Part shown: positions 19,836 through 32,086 of the stretch, piece after piece | Layout of the letters: every line of letters begins with the position of its first letter | How positions within the stretch are numbered: the first letter of the stretch is position 1 | Assembly (NCBI GenBank): GCA_003117195.1 | Contig: BDSI01000097.1 | Span: forward strand, 182,043 to 246,042 | From: Eudorina sp. 2006-703-Eu-15 | Taxonomy: Eukaryota > Chlorophyta > Chlorophyceae > Chlamydomonadales > Volvocaceae | Reading direction: 5' to 3' | DNA length: 64,000 nucleotides | The notes under the pieces: model-generated | What the model saw: the letters and a program-made list of their open reading frames with translations, nothing else | Database searches by the model: none | What the model was told of the DNA's origin: nothing | Translations under genes and position numbers: made by a program

Positions 19836-22800
19836 TCAGGGCGTCCAACCCGCCAGGGGGTCGAAACCCTTCTCGCCGTTGTTGTCGTCGTCGTCGTCGG
19901 GCCTCGCACCGCTGGCGGGACCGCCGCCGCCGCCGCCGCGGCCTTCCCGCCGCGCCGCCAGCCGCGCCTCCATCGCCGTCACCTCCTCCGTCATCCACCG
20001 GCGGTTAGATCGATCCAGGGGGGGTGCATGGCACAGCAGCGATAGTGCCGTACGGAGGTGCTCCAGAGCGAGTTGCAGCCTGCAGACACAGTCGGGGAGA
20101 GGTGGATGATGAGTTGATGACTCATGTGTTGGTTTCGGAGCGGTTCAGTCTGCGGAGCGTCCGGGGACTACCTTACCAGAGGCGCACAGGGAATTGCCCA
20201 GAGAAAACATATACACACATACACACACAAACGCACACGGACACCCCTCACCCACGCACGACTCGCAGCCCCGACCAGCACTGCACGGGGCAGTGTACGA
20301 CATCCGCCGTACAGGCGCCGTACGCGCTCCGGTACCCGCCTGCCGAAGCGCGCGTGGTGGGCGCCCCGGTTCCACGTGTTGCTGATCAGGGACTCCATCT
20401 CCAGGGAGGGGTAGCAGCCGCCCGGGCGCCGGGCTGCGTCGGGGCCAGCGGCGGCGTCACCGCCGGGCGCCGCCGCGGCGGCGGCGGCGGCGGCGCCCGC
20501 CAGCAGCCCCGCCAGCTCCCGGAGCACAGCCAGTCGGGTGGCGTCGTCGCCGCCGGCCAGCGCCAGGAGGTGCCGTACCACCTGGTCAGTCGATCCAGGG
20601 AGGTAACCGCAGAAAGGGGTTATAGGATCGACTGGAAAGGGGTTTGGGGGACGCAACGAATGCATGGTCCGTGCATGGATCACAGGTCGTATTCCAACCC
20701 TTGCGGGTGAACCCCAGTGAACTCCGACGTGTCATGTACGGCAAAGCCCAACCCACACCAACACTCAGTCGCCGTACCTCCGCCACTAACTCGTAGTCCA
20801 CGTCGACCGCTGCCGTCAACCGCTGCAGCGCCTGCTGGTACGCAGCCACCGCCGCCGGCCGATAATCCTCGTACTTGCCGTACTCGCTGTCGTGCGGCTC
20901 TGCCTCCGGCGCCGCCGGGTCCCCAGCCCCGTCCGCTCCTTTAGTCACCGCCGCCGCCGCCGCCGCGGCAGTAGCAGCGGCCGGTTGAGGCCGGCTGGCC
21001 AGCGCGTTGATCTCCTTTGCAATCGGGAGGAGGCTGCTGCCGGTCAGCGGGCATGTGGGGCCGGGCGGGAAGCGGCGGCGGGCGGCCTCCAGCGCGGCGA
21101 GCAGCTCGGCGGCGGGTGCACGGCGGGCCAGCAGGAGGCGCAGGTCCTGCGGCGACACACAAACACACGTCGTCGTCGTCGTCGTCGTCGTAATCGTTGT
21201 TGTTGGGTTCCCCTGTGACATTCTCTTCATCTTGCACCTCGCTGGGAGCGTCTGGAGATGGAGGGTCCAGGATACCGTATTGTACCAGACACACCAAAAT
21301 CACTGGCGAGGGTCAGGGTCAGGGGGTCAGGACTGGACTACGGTGGTTCGCACCGCCCGGGTGCTCTCACCGTGGTGGTCACCAGCGCGTCGCACCTATC
21401 CGCCGGCGGCGACGGACGACCCGCCGCCGCCGCGGCCGCCGCGGCGGCGTCCGCCGCCTCGCGGGCCTGTCGTACAGCACACACCGCCGCCTGCAACGCC
21501 TGGTGCTGCTCCCCGCCGCCGCCGCCGCCGCTGCCGCCGCCGTGAGGTCCCTGGCCGTCGCGGGGGCTACCGCTGGTTAGGTACAGCTGTAACGCTGCCT
21601 CGGCCGCCAGGGCGAGGGCTATCTGTACGGCAGTGTACGGCATTACAACCAGCAAAATGGGACATCCGCCATCAGTGGGATCCTGCAACCGCCAGGGTGT
21701 GCACGTATTACATGATGCAGTAGGTCAATCAATGAATCAACCCTGCCCCCCAGCCCAACAACTCAGGCAGCCACCAGGGCCATAAGCCCCACAACGCAAG
21801 GCTCCCGCCGACCCACGGGCCCGGCCGCCCGCCGACCCACGGGCCTTGCCGCCCGCCATCTCACCCGACGGCACCCCAGGACCCTCGCACTCGGCTCCAG
21901 CCACTTGAGCAGCCGCCCGGCCGCCGACATGAGCCCCGAGCAGCTCCGCAGCGTTGAGGACCCCGTCGCCACGGCGGCGGCGGCGACCTCGTGATCGCCG
22001 CCCGTCCGATCACCGCCTTCGCCGTCCGCATCCAGTCCGCTGACGCCCGGCGCCGCTGCGGCCACGGCGACGGCGGCGCCGTAGTCGGCTGCGCCCACGG
22101 CCGCCGCCGCCGCCGCCGAGCCCGCCGCCAGGCCGCAGTTCCAGGCGTTCCAGGCGAACCACTCCAGCTGCTCCGAGATGCCCTTGGGGTGCGGCGGCGG
22201 CTCGCCGCCGCCGGCGGCACCGCCGCCGCCGCCGGGCCCGTTCTCGGTCCTCGATACCCCGCGGAAGAACGCCCGCACACCAACCGTCTCCAACCGATCA
22301 GCCGCCTGGCCGTAGTACCCGGACAGCTCCTCGTGGCGCCGCCAAGGTGGCAGCGGCGGCGGCGGCTGTAGCAACGCCGTCGCAGTCCCCGCGCCGTCAG
22401 CACCGCCGCAACTGCCAGCTCCCGGAGACTGCGCCTCCGGCGCCGCCCGCTTGCCCGCCATCCGCCGCGTCTGCTGCCCCGGCTGCTGCTGCTGCAGGGG
22501 TTGCTGGTGACCTCCTCCTTGTTTGGCTTCGTCCTCGACGCAGCGGATGAGGACCCGCAGGATGTGCCCCTCTGACAGCATCGTACGGACAAAACCCTGC
22601 GCGTCACCATCACCGCCGCCGCCGCCGCCGTCGACGTCACGATCACCGTCGCCGTTGCCCCCGCCGCCGCCGCCGCCATCGTCTTCCTGCTCGTCCAGCA
22701 CCTCGATCTGCTCCTCGGCTGGGCCCTCCCTGGAGGTGATCGAGGAAGATCCGTGTCCCATGGGTCGCGGCGCTTGCTTTCTCTGCTGCAGCTGCTTTCT

Positions 22801-24003
22801 CTGCTGCTGCTGTTCCTCTTGTTTACGCTGTCGCACCAGGTCTAACTCCCGATCGGTCTCCTGTCTCGCCGCCGTCAGCATGTGCAGCAGCAGCTGCTTG
22901 GCGGCGGGCCAGGCGCGAGCCGAGGTGGCTTCCTGGCAGGCGATCTGGGTGGATGGTTGGCGGAACGGTTGGGAGGTAGGCGGTTGGCGGCGGTTGGAGC
23001 AAAATTAGCGGTTGTAGGTTGGTTGTCAACGGTGGGCGCCGGGAGAAGGTAGGTGGGGTTGTGAGGACAGCGAGACGCGATCGGGATTTGGGGAACTGGT
23101 TCGGCAGGTCAGCCTGTCAGACGTCCACGCACACAACAACCCGGACGTAGGTGTTTGCTTCAGAGGTCGCAGTCGCCGGTCGGCCGTCCGGTCCCCTGAT
23201 TACCGCCCCGCCTCGACAAGCTGATCGAGCGAGCGAGCGAGCGAGCGAGCGAGCGAGAGATGCGGTGCGCGGCACCTCGGCGGTCCGTTCCGCCGCGACC
23301 ACCGCTGTACGGTGCCTCCCCCATCGAGAGGGGGAGCGACGAAGTGGGACAGCGGCCCACCGACTCGGCCGTCATCATAGTCCTCCGCTACCGTATTCTG
23401 TTACCCCCAAGTGGCAGAGGGAGCCGAGCGGTATTCCTTCCCTCCCGCCTCCAACCACCTCCAACCACCTTAAACCACCTCCAACCGCCTCCAACCCGGC
23501 GCAGCCCAATCCCGGGAGAGCGACGGCGAATAAGAAAGAGTGGGGCGGGGCCACGCAGGACGCGGCGCACCCACACACCCACCCACCCACCGCCAGCATT
23601 CCCGGCGAGGTGCGCTCCGCCTCCGCCAGCTCCGGAGCCAGCCGCCGGGCGGCCTCCACGTCGCCCGTCACCAGCAGCAGCTTGAAGCGGAGGAACACGA
23701 CTGAGCGAGGGGGCAAAGGGAGGGAGGGAGGGAGGGTATCACCGCGGGGGAGACGCAACGTTATCTCCACAATCCACACCGTTGCTCTTTCGGCGGGTGG
23801 ATGCGACGACGCCCATACCGTCATCGCTGATGTTGATTGAAGGCGTATGTGGTACGAGTCACGCTTGCTTGGTCGCCTGTGTACGGCAGCTCTCCGGCTC
23901 TGGTGGAGATCCCACCAGCCCCAGCCCCACCAGCCCACCTGAAGCCACTGGCACGGTGGCGGCGACCGCAGGCCCCGGGGTCGAGTCGCCGCCCGGCGGC
24001 GGC

Positions 24004-24038
<35 letters not shown>

Positions 24039-27000
24039 TTTCGAGGCCTCCTCGATCATCTCCAGAGCCCTATGCCGTACCACATGTTACGGCAGGATGG
24101 GTCGCGGTCCCGAGGCCCCCATGGGCAGGTACAGGTACAGGTAGTTGTGTCAACCGTCAGTGGGGATTATTCGGTTAGGTCGGTAGTTTTGATCAGGCAG
24201 CAGCGCCGAGTGCAGTAGCAGTTGCGGCAGAGCATTATGTAAGTGATGCCGTGGCAGCGACCAAGTCAAGGATCAGAATCAGTTACTTGTGTGATGCAGG
24301 GTTTACAGCTGCAATAAAATAAAACACCCAGATAAAATTAGCACAACAGCCGTAGCACTAGCAGCACCCGTAGCACCCGTAGCACCGGTAGCACCGGTAG
24401 CACCCGTAGCAGCAGCAACAGCAGCAGTAGCTGCAGCAGTAGCAGCAGCAGCACTACCAGCGACGCAGACAGGGGGACCCTAAGCGACCCACCGGTCGTG
24501 TTCCTGCAGCGCCATGCAGCACACCGCCCGAGTCTGGTGCGCCCGGGCCGCCTCCCCTGGAGTGGCCGCGTAGGCGGACGCGGCGGTGAAGAAGCGCAGC
24601 GCAGCGGCCCAGGAGCGGCCCTCGAAGTGGGCGCAGCCTGGGTTCCGCAGCCACATCGGGGGGTTACCGCCACATCGGAGGAATGGGGCTCCACCGCCCA
24701 GCACGCGGGTTAGGGTGATGGGCGGAACGCGGTGGTAGTGTTGGAGGTGGTGATGGCTGTGGTGGTGGTGGTGAATAGGGCTTATCACAGGGCGTGGTGG
24801 CCTGGGCTACAGAAGCCCGAACCCGCAACAGCGCCCCAGGCCGCACCTCTATTCCAAAGGAGCACCCAGGCCGCAAGGCGCAGCTGCTCCCGCCGCCGCC
24901 GCCGCTGCTGCTGCTGGACAGCGGACGGCGGCGGCGGCGGCGGCGACGGCAGTTCAGGCCCCTCCGCAGTATCAGGCATCGTCGCCGGCCCCGGATCGCG
25001 AAGGCGCCGTACGGCCTCCAGGGGTTCCACCGCCGCTGCCGGAGGCTCCGCCACCGCTGCCGGCGGCGGCGGCGGTGGCGGCAGCGGCGGCGGCTGTCCC
25101 AGGACTTGGAGAGCCAGGCGGTCCGCGGCGGCCAGCGTCTCCAACGACGTCGCCGTCGCCGCAATCGCCCCAGCGGCCTGCGACGAAGGTAATTGGAATG
25201 AGATTGATGACGATCTTCAATGCTGATCTTTAATGATGACCCTTAATGCATGGCAAAGAGTCGGCGAGTAATGGGGAGGCAAGAACACGCCGAGGAGGAT
25301 GAAATCAGCGAGACGAGGCCCTCTCTTGGGGTCCGAGTCGTTAACGGACCGCTGACCGACCGACCGAATGGATACCCCTCCCAGCTATCTACACCTCGCA
25401 CTGCTTCCCCACGTCTAACGACCTCGCACTGCCACGTCTAACGACCTCGCACTACCACGTCTAACGACCTCGTGTCCTCGTCCTCGCCCAACCTCCCCCC
25501 ATCCAGGTTGGGCCGTTGGATGTCAGGCGCTCCGTTGTGTGCAACCGCCAACCGCCAACCGCCAACCCGGCAGCTCGCTGACATCTCCGTCAACGCGTCA
25601 AGACACAACCAACCGTCCAGGGCGGGAGGCCGCGCAGTGCGTTCCGCCCCGCCCCCCGCACCTCGTCCCCCGCCGATACAAACACACCCCTCAAAATCAG
25701 AAACATATTCCAAAGTGTCCGTACCTCCGGTGCCGTACGGATGTCGTACACGGACTGCAGGAAATCGAGCGCGAAGGCGGCGTCGTGCGGGTGCCGGGCC
25801 TGCAGCGCCGCCACTGCGGGCCAGAGCGCCTGCGTGAGGACGAGGACGACGAGGAGCGAGGAGCGAGGAGGGGGAAGGGGAGGCAGGGAAAGAGGAGGCA
25901 GAGAAAGGGGAGGAGGAGGAGGAGGACGAGGGTGAGGAGGAGGGAGGCGCGCGAGGTTTTTTTTGCGGTGGCGGACAGCGCTCCGAAGTCCTAACCCGAA
26001 GACGCTCGACGTAAGGCCCGGCGGCCGCAGCACCGCGTCGCGCCATCACTGGCCTTGTTCCATAAGCTGAGGAGACCCCGCAAGGCCGGTCCCGAGGGCT
26101 CACTGGCCTTGTTCCTGAAGCTGAGGAGGTTCCGGAACACCGGAAGGCCCCGACGGATCACGTGCGTGAGCATGTGCCCCGGAGGTGCGTGTCCAGCGGC
26201 GGTGACGAGAGCCAGTCAGCCAGATGAAAGCGAGGAGCTCATCTCCTTAGAGAGGAGCACCGCGGTTGCATGTCCATCACGAGCCCCATCGTTAAACAAA
26301 AACAGCAGAGGGCGGGGAACCGCAGATGGCCATGATTATCACCCGCCCCAGCATCGCCGGCCCCAGCAATCGGGGCAGCATCAAAAGACAGCTGCAGCTT
26401 AGATAAGAGACCCGCCCGACCCGGGGGCCGATCCGTTCGTATTTACCTCGGGCGCTGTCCTGACCCGTGGGTCACTCAGAAGCGCCTCCAGCGTCTCCCA
26501 CACAAGCGCCACACCCGCGTCGCCACGCGAAGCCAGCGCCGCCGCCCCCGCGATGAGTTCGTCGGGCGAGTGAGGTCCAGATGACGCGAGGGCCCTGCAG
26601 ATGCCGTACAGATGCCGTGCGGGCATGTCGTACGGGGCATGCAGTACAGAACAATCGGCGGGGGGAATCAAACAACTCGAGATAAGAGTCTCTGGCGCCA
26701 CCTGAAGGTTGCCAAAACAGGCCAGTCAGTTACCGCCCGCCGTACTCCCGGTCGCCCATGGATTCCTGGCGGCCCAGCCGCGCGCTCTGACCCCCAACCC
26801 CCGAAAGCCACCCCGCCCCATCCGCAGCCCCCCGCCCCCCGGTTCACGTGCCTACCTGATCTCCAGGGCCGCCAGCTCGGGCGCCTCCGCCAGCACCGAG
26901 CCCGCCTGGCGGAGCGCCGCCACACACGCCAGGCAGGCGTCCGGGTCCCCCGTCCCCATGTGGCACAGGGCCAGCCACATCAGAACCTGAGGCGGGGAGG

Positions 27001-30000
27001 GTCCAAAAGTGCAGCGGCGGTGCAGCGGAGGTGCGGAGGCGTGGATGTCTGGACGTCTTTCCCCTCCTGAGTCCTGACCCAGCCCCTCCCGACCCAGCCC
27101 CTCCCGACCCAGCCCCTCCTGACCCGGCCCGAGCCCCCTCCCGACCCCACCTGGTCACGTAGGTCCACCAGGGCATCCTCCCGGGCGGCTATGGCCTCGG
27201 GATCCAACTCGCCGCCACCGCCGCCGCCACCGCCGCCGCCGGCCGTCTCCAGCTCGGCGCAGCTGGCCTGGTGACACTGTACGGCATGAGTGACGAGCTC
27301 GTACAGCTGCACGCGACGCGGCCGAGGGACGGCGAACGAAGGACGGGCGTCGACTGGTGTTTCTAAAGAAAAGGAAAGCGCGGTTGGCCGTCGGTTGGTA
27401 TCATCGGATCCGTTCCCGGGAGCGCTGGGGCGGTGTCATGGTAGACAGGAGTTGGCATTTGTGCAACCTCTAAGACCCCATCGCCAACGCTTGTTGGTCG
27501 TTGCCCTTCGTGCAACCCTTTGAACCCATAGCCATCCGTTCAACTGCCGTGCCCCGACGCTTGTGAGGGTCCTACCAATGCTTCTGATGTTCTGAAGAAA
27601 CCCCGCATCGCCCACTGCTCCACGCAATGCTCACGAATACTGTTACTGCTACTGCTACTGCTGCTTCAGTCCTCAGCAGCCGACGTGTAGAGTCTTCTCC
27701 ACTTCTTTCAAACAAAAACAAAACACACACCTGGTCCAGCAGCGGTACCGCCTCCCCCGGATCGGCCAGCTGCATGCCGCCGCCCCCTCCCACACCGTCG
27801 AGCTCTGCGTCAGCTCCGTCGTACGTGTCCCCGTACATGTCGTACTCGTCGACTCCCGGAACGTCGAGCCCGTCATCCTCATCGTCCAGCAGGTACACGC
27901 CGGCGCCGTCGGCGCGCCCCGGCGGAATGCCGCCGCCGCCGCCACCGCCGCCACCACCGCCGCCGCCACCGCCGTTGCTGCCGTGGCGTGCCAGCAGACC
28001 GAAGCCCTGTCCGCGATCCGACGCAGCGACGGTGCCGCCGCCGGCGCCGCCGCCCGAGCTGCCGCGCCCGGCGGCGGAGGTACCGTTGGGCCGGCCAAGG
28101 GCGACGTCAACGGCGTGGTCGAGTAGCGTCTGTGGTGGTTGACAGTTGGCGGTTGGTTTGCAATACTAGTGGTATTAGCGGCCACAAGTGCGTGACTAGC
28201 AACTACCCCTGGCAAACCACCCTTCAATAACTCCCAAGGTATTTTCGATTCAGCCAACGTCGCAGGCTGATTCATTTATCGCCCACCCAGCACGGCAACA
28301 TCTTACCCTCGGCGCTGTTCATTTACAGCACAGTGCTCATGCGTTACATACCGCGGGCTTCAGAGTCCAGCCCCTGCCTGGATTGAGCCCCGGCTCAGAC
28401 CGGGAAACCATGTACGCACCCACCCACTGCCACCCACCCACCCAATCAACCGCCCACCTGAGCCAACCAGCCCGTTAGGACACAGGAGAGGTCTGGCCTG
28501 GACAGGAGGGGGAAAGGAAACCGTCAACCGGGAATTTTAAGCGAAAAAAACAGGAGAAATACGGCACGTACTATGCTCCAGTGGTCACGGTACGGCACGG
28601 CGCTGGTCTGCCGTACCGCAACTGCATCACCCACCTAGACTCCTGCATCTCACGCGCCATGGCCGAGCACTCCGCCAGCGTCTGCTTGGCGAGGGCCTGT
28701 ACGACATCACGGGCACCGGGCACAGCGGCCGCATTACACCGTGGTGAGCAAGTGGTGGGCGCGCCTTTTTCCTCCCAGGTTCCAGCGCGCTGACTGCCGC
28801 GAGTATGACACCCCTGGGGCCAGGCATGTGACACCCGGGTTCGCCCTGAACGTAATTTTCGGTTGACCTCCAAGCGCCAACCGCCACCCGGCAGCAGCCC
28901 AACCGCCGCCTCACCTCCTGCCCAAGGCGCCACAGCACTTGCGTCCGTGTCAGCTGCAGCTCAAACACCTGCAGCAGCAGCTCCTCCCGATCCAAGGGGC
29001 TCAGACCCACATCGCGGTACGACAGCGCTGCCGTACTGGGGGCGTTACCGCCGCCGCCAGCCGCGGCGCTGCTGCTGCCGCCACCGCCGCCGCCGCCGGC
29101 GTACCCACGGGTCAGTCCGGGCGCTTTCGCGACGGCGAGCAGCAGCTGTACGACCGCCGCGGCTGCGCAAGCAGGACACGGGAACGGGGCGGAGAGGACG
29201 CATGCCGCCGTTGGCCCGACCGATGGCAACAGTCATAGGGATTTACATGTACGGCTGAGCTACTTGGTGTGATATGGTAAAACCCTATATCCATATATCA
29301 AGTGCATGCGCGAAAGTTGCGTAACCGATAAGGCGAACTGGCCAAGATATCCTGGTGTCCGTTTATTTGTACCCAATCTGGACAGTAAGACAGATGGCCT
29401 CGACCTGACCTCGTGACCTGACCCACATCGATTATTATTAAGGATGGCCTGACTTGGAAATCATGCCATGCACTGGGATCGCCTTCCTGATACCATCTCT
29501 CCGCTAATACCCTCGTCTCGGGTCTCGACCCACATCCCGGTTGCTGCCGTACCAGTCGCTGTGCCGTACCAGTCGCTGTCGTGATGCACCAACAGCCAAT
29601 CCATTTCAGACCCATTTCGGAACCCACGTACCAGACGTGCCCTGTCAGGTACGTCATGGCAGGCATCCCTGGGGCCTCGTTTCCGCGCTTCATCCTTCTT
29701 TTGTCCGTTGACCTCCACCTCTCGACACACCTATCGCCCAGCTGTGACCCATTTCCGACCCACCACCGACCCACCATTGACCCATTTCCGACCCACCACC
29801 GACCCACCACTGACCCATTTCCGACCCACCTCGGGACAGGCACATCTCCGCGCTCTCGGGCTGCGCGAGACGCAGCCAGGACCTGCCCGCCGCGAAGCTG
29901 AACGTCAGCCGCCAGCGCGCCTTCTCCACCACACGTTGCGGCTCGCCGCCGCCGCCACTCCCCGCGCCGCTCGTGTTGCCGCCACCGCCTGCTGCCGGCA

Positions 30001-31225
30001 CCGGCGCCGTGACAGCGAGTCGCTGTACGGGCACCAGCGCGGCGGCCTCGCAAGCGAGGTGCCGTACCCAGGCGATGTGGGTCAGGACGCGGTGTCGCCG
30101 GGCGCTATTCGCCGCCGGGGCCTTGCCGCCGGCTCCCACCGCCGCCGCCGCCGCGCCTGCGCCCGCCGTGTCGGTGCGCATTCGCTCCGAGAGGCTGGCG
30201 CCGCCCGCCCTCAGCACCTCGAGGTTCGACAGTTCGACGGCGTGGTTCCAAAGCGCGGCGGCGACCCGCCAGAGCTCGCCCTCGTCATCCGGGTGGAGTG
30301 CCGCCGCCGCCGCCGCCGCCGCCGCGGGCGCGGCCGCAGGCCGCGGCATGGCGGCGCGAAGCGCCGCCAACGCCGACTTGAGCTTCTCGGTGAGATCGTC
30401 CGCCAGGTCCGCCTCCGACGCTCCTCCCGCGGAGGCAGCGGCCCCGCCCGCGCCGCCACGCGCGGCGGGGACGTGGACACTGCTGTCCCGGCGGCCTGGC
30501 GGCCGCCGGCCGGCTTCGCCGTACACGTCCTGGTCCATCACATCGACGTCAACATCGCCGTCGCCGGTGTCGTCGTCGTCGCCGTCGTCGTCATTAACGT
30601 CAGCCAGGTCTATTACTTGTGTCCTCTCGTCGGCCGGCGCGCTGGTGTCTGTGGTGGGGTGTACCGGCGCCGACGCGCGCCGCGGCTTCCGTGGCCGCAC
30701 CGGCCGTGCCTCCACGTCGTAGTGCCGTACCGAGAGCAGCTGCTCGGCCAGCTCACGTGCCCGACGCAGCAGCTGCTGCGGCAGGCGAGACGACGCGGCC
30801 GGCTGCCCCGTCGCGGCAGATGCAGCGGGAGGGGGAGAAGGTCGCGCTGGGGGCGGTGGGACAGCTGCCCAGTGGTGCTGATGAGAGGCTGGGGCTGCTG
30901 TTGCTGCTGCGGTTGACAGCGATGGCGGTGGTCCTGCTGCTGCAGCTGCTGCAGCTGCAGCGGATGCAGCGTTTGCTCCAGGAGGTCGCTCATATCGCGC
31001 TTGGGCTGCGGCCATGAAATGCAGACGAGGCTGCTGCTGCTGATTTTGCTGCTGATTTTGCTGATGCTCCGGCTTGTTTTGATGATGCGTTTGACGATGC
31101 TGTTGCTGGTCCGAAAGCAGCGCAGCCAGCTCTGGCGCAGCCGAGCCGGCCTGTTGATTCCGCGGCGCCTGACTGACGCCGCGGTGCCCGGCCGGCCTTG
31201 CGCCAGCTGGGTGCGTTCCCCGCAT
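19836..31225 (-). CDS. ZIP4: meiotic TPR protein ZIP4/SPO22 (TEX11-like)
   Basis: Seventeen exons on the minus strand: 31225-29830, 29162-28915, 28696-28631, 28129-27731, 27306-27151, 26986-26856, 26594-26447, 25829-25725, 25177-24847, 24637-24493, 24069-23939, 23700-23591, 22932-21865, 21622-21371, 21146-20778, 20581-20313 and 20079-19836. They give 1855 residues. ZIP4/SPO22 is a tetratricopeptide scaffold for meiotic crossover (ZMM) formation. Conserved blocks run collinear with plant ZIP4: ELWRVAAALWNHAVELSN, RWRLTFSFAAGRSWLRL, VLMWLALCHMGTGDPDAC, LWNRGCAHFEGRSWAAAL, DRALEMIEEASKA, VVFLRFKLLLVTGD, EQLEWFAWNAWNCGL and, near the end, LISNTWNRGAHHARFGR. The protein is longer than plant ZIP4 because of Ala, Gly and Asp runs and a 200-residue Gln/Pro-rich N-terminus. 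Least certain are the start (a later Met is possible), the exon 3 donor and the exon 16 donor. An acidic tail (DDDDDNN) precedes the stop. Confidence 0.88.
23228..23258. repeat. (GAGC)n short microsatellite
   Basis: About seven GAGC units in the intron between ZIP4 exons 12 and 13. Confidence 0.9.
24350..24462. repeat. AGCACC(C/G)GT / AGCAGC interspersed repeat in intron
   Basis: Repeated GTAGCACCC and AGCAGCAGTA units between ZIP4 exons 11 and 10. They yield Leu-rich frames on the minus strand but lie outside the conserved exon chain. Confidence 0.8.
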
Positions 31226-32086
31226 TTCAAGCTATCAAGGATCTGGAGGATGAGGGAACTCCAGGTTTGCGTCAGGATCCTGAGGAAGTATGCCTATCCG
31301 AGAGGGCAGCGGTCCCGCTGGTAGCTACCAAGGGCAATCGCCTTTGTTACTTCTTAACCTGTTGGGAACTTGGGATGCTGAGGGATGCTGCGTGAATTTG
31401 CGGGCGAAGCGTGATTGGACTCGAGTTCAGTCATGCACATCTTGAGCTGCTATGTATTCCAGCTCATGTACGCGAGCTGGAGATAGAGCAGCCGTTGTGG
31501 GACAGAGGGCGCGGGTACTGCGCTGTGGCTGTCGAGATCTCCCGCCAAGGATGTGGGCTTGTCGTACAGGTCGCGACCTTTTGTTTTCGTGCTTTGCCAC
31601 CGTTTTACAGCTACAGCAAATATGAGCATAAACTGCATCACACAAACCCTCTCCTGACCATTGTCCATGACGGAACGTAAGGCGCGTAGGGACAGTTCAC
31701 ATGTAGTTTGAACGGGACCGCGGCCGTACCCTGAGGTTCCTGTCGGTGCAAACGTGGTAAAGTCGACGTGAGAAGAGAGGATGTGCGCTGAAATGTTTTT
31801 TATGTTTACAGGCCCCAACTCGCGGGGAGGTCTAGTCCGCACTGCCCGCGGCAGCAGGCGCAGCAGACGACACAAAATATCCGTGACCGGTCACCTTCGG
31901 AAAACAACATTTTACTTAATGGAAATTGCCAGTGCGGAAGACGAAGAATTATGTGCATGCGCTCCCCGCATACCGCCAGGACGCGAAAGCACAAAAGCGG
32001 GTATCTCAGGGTTTCTCATAGGAACCCGGACCCTCAAATGAATGAATGGCGTCCGCTACATCGCTCACGCACTGACCCAAATGGTA
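31226..32086. other. spacer between ZIP4 start and ZMYND10 stop
   Basis: Both neighbours are on the minus strand, so this stretch holds the ZMYND10 3' UTR and the ZIP4 promoter and 5' UTR. I see no further gene. The part at 31560-31960 is distinctly less GC-rich. Confidence 0.6.
31806..31810 (-). promoter_or_regulatory. candidate polyadenylation signal (TGTAA on minus strand)
   Basis: TTACA on the plus strand reads TGTAA on the minus strand, the usual green-algal polyadenylation signal. It lies about 280 bases past the ZMYND10 stop codon. Confidence 0.5.
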
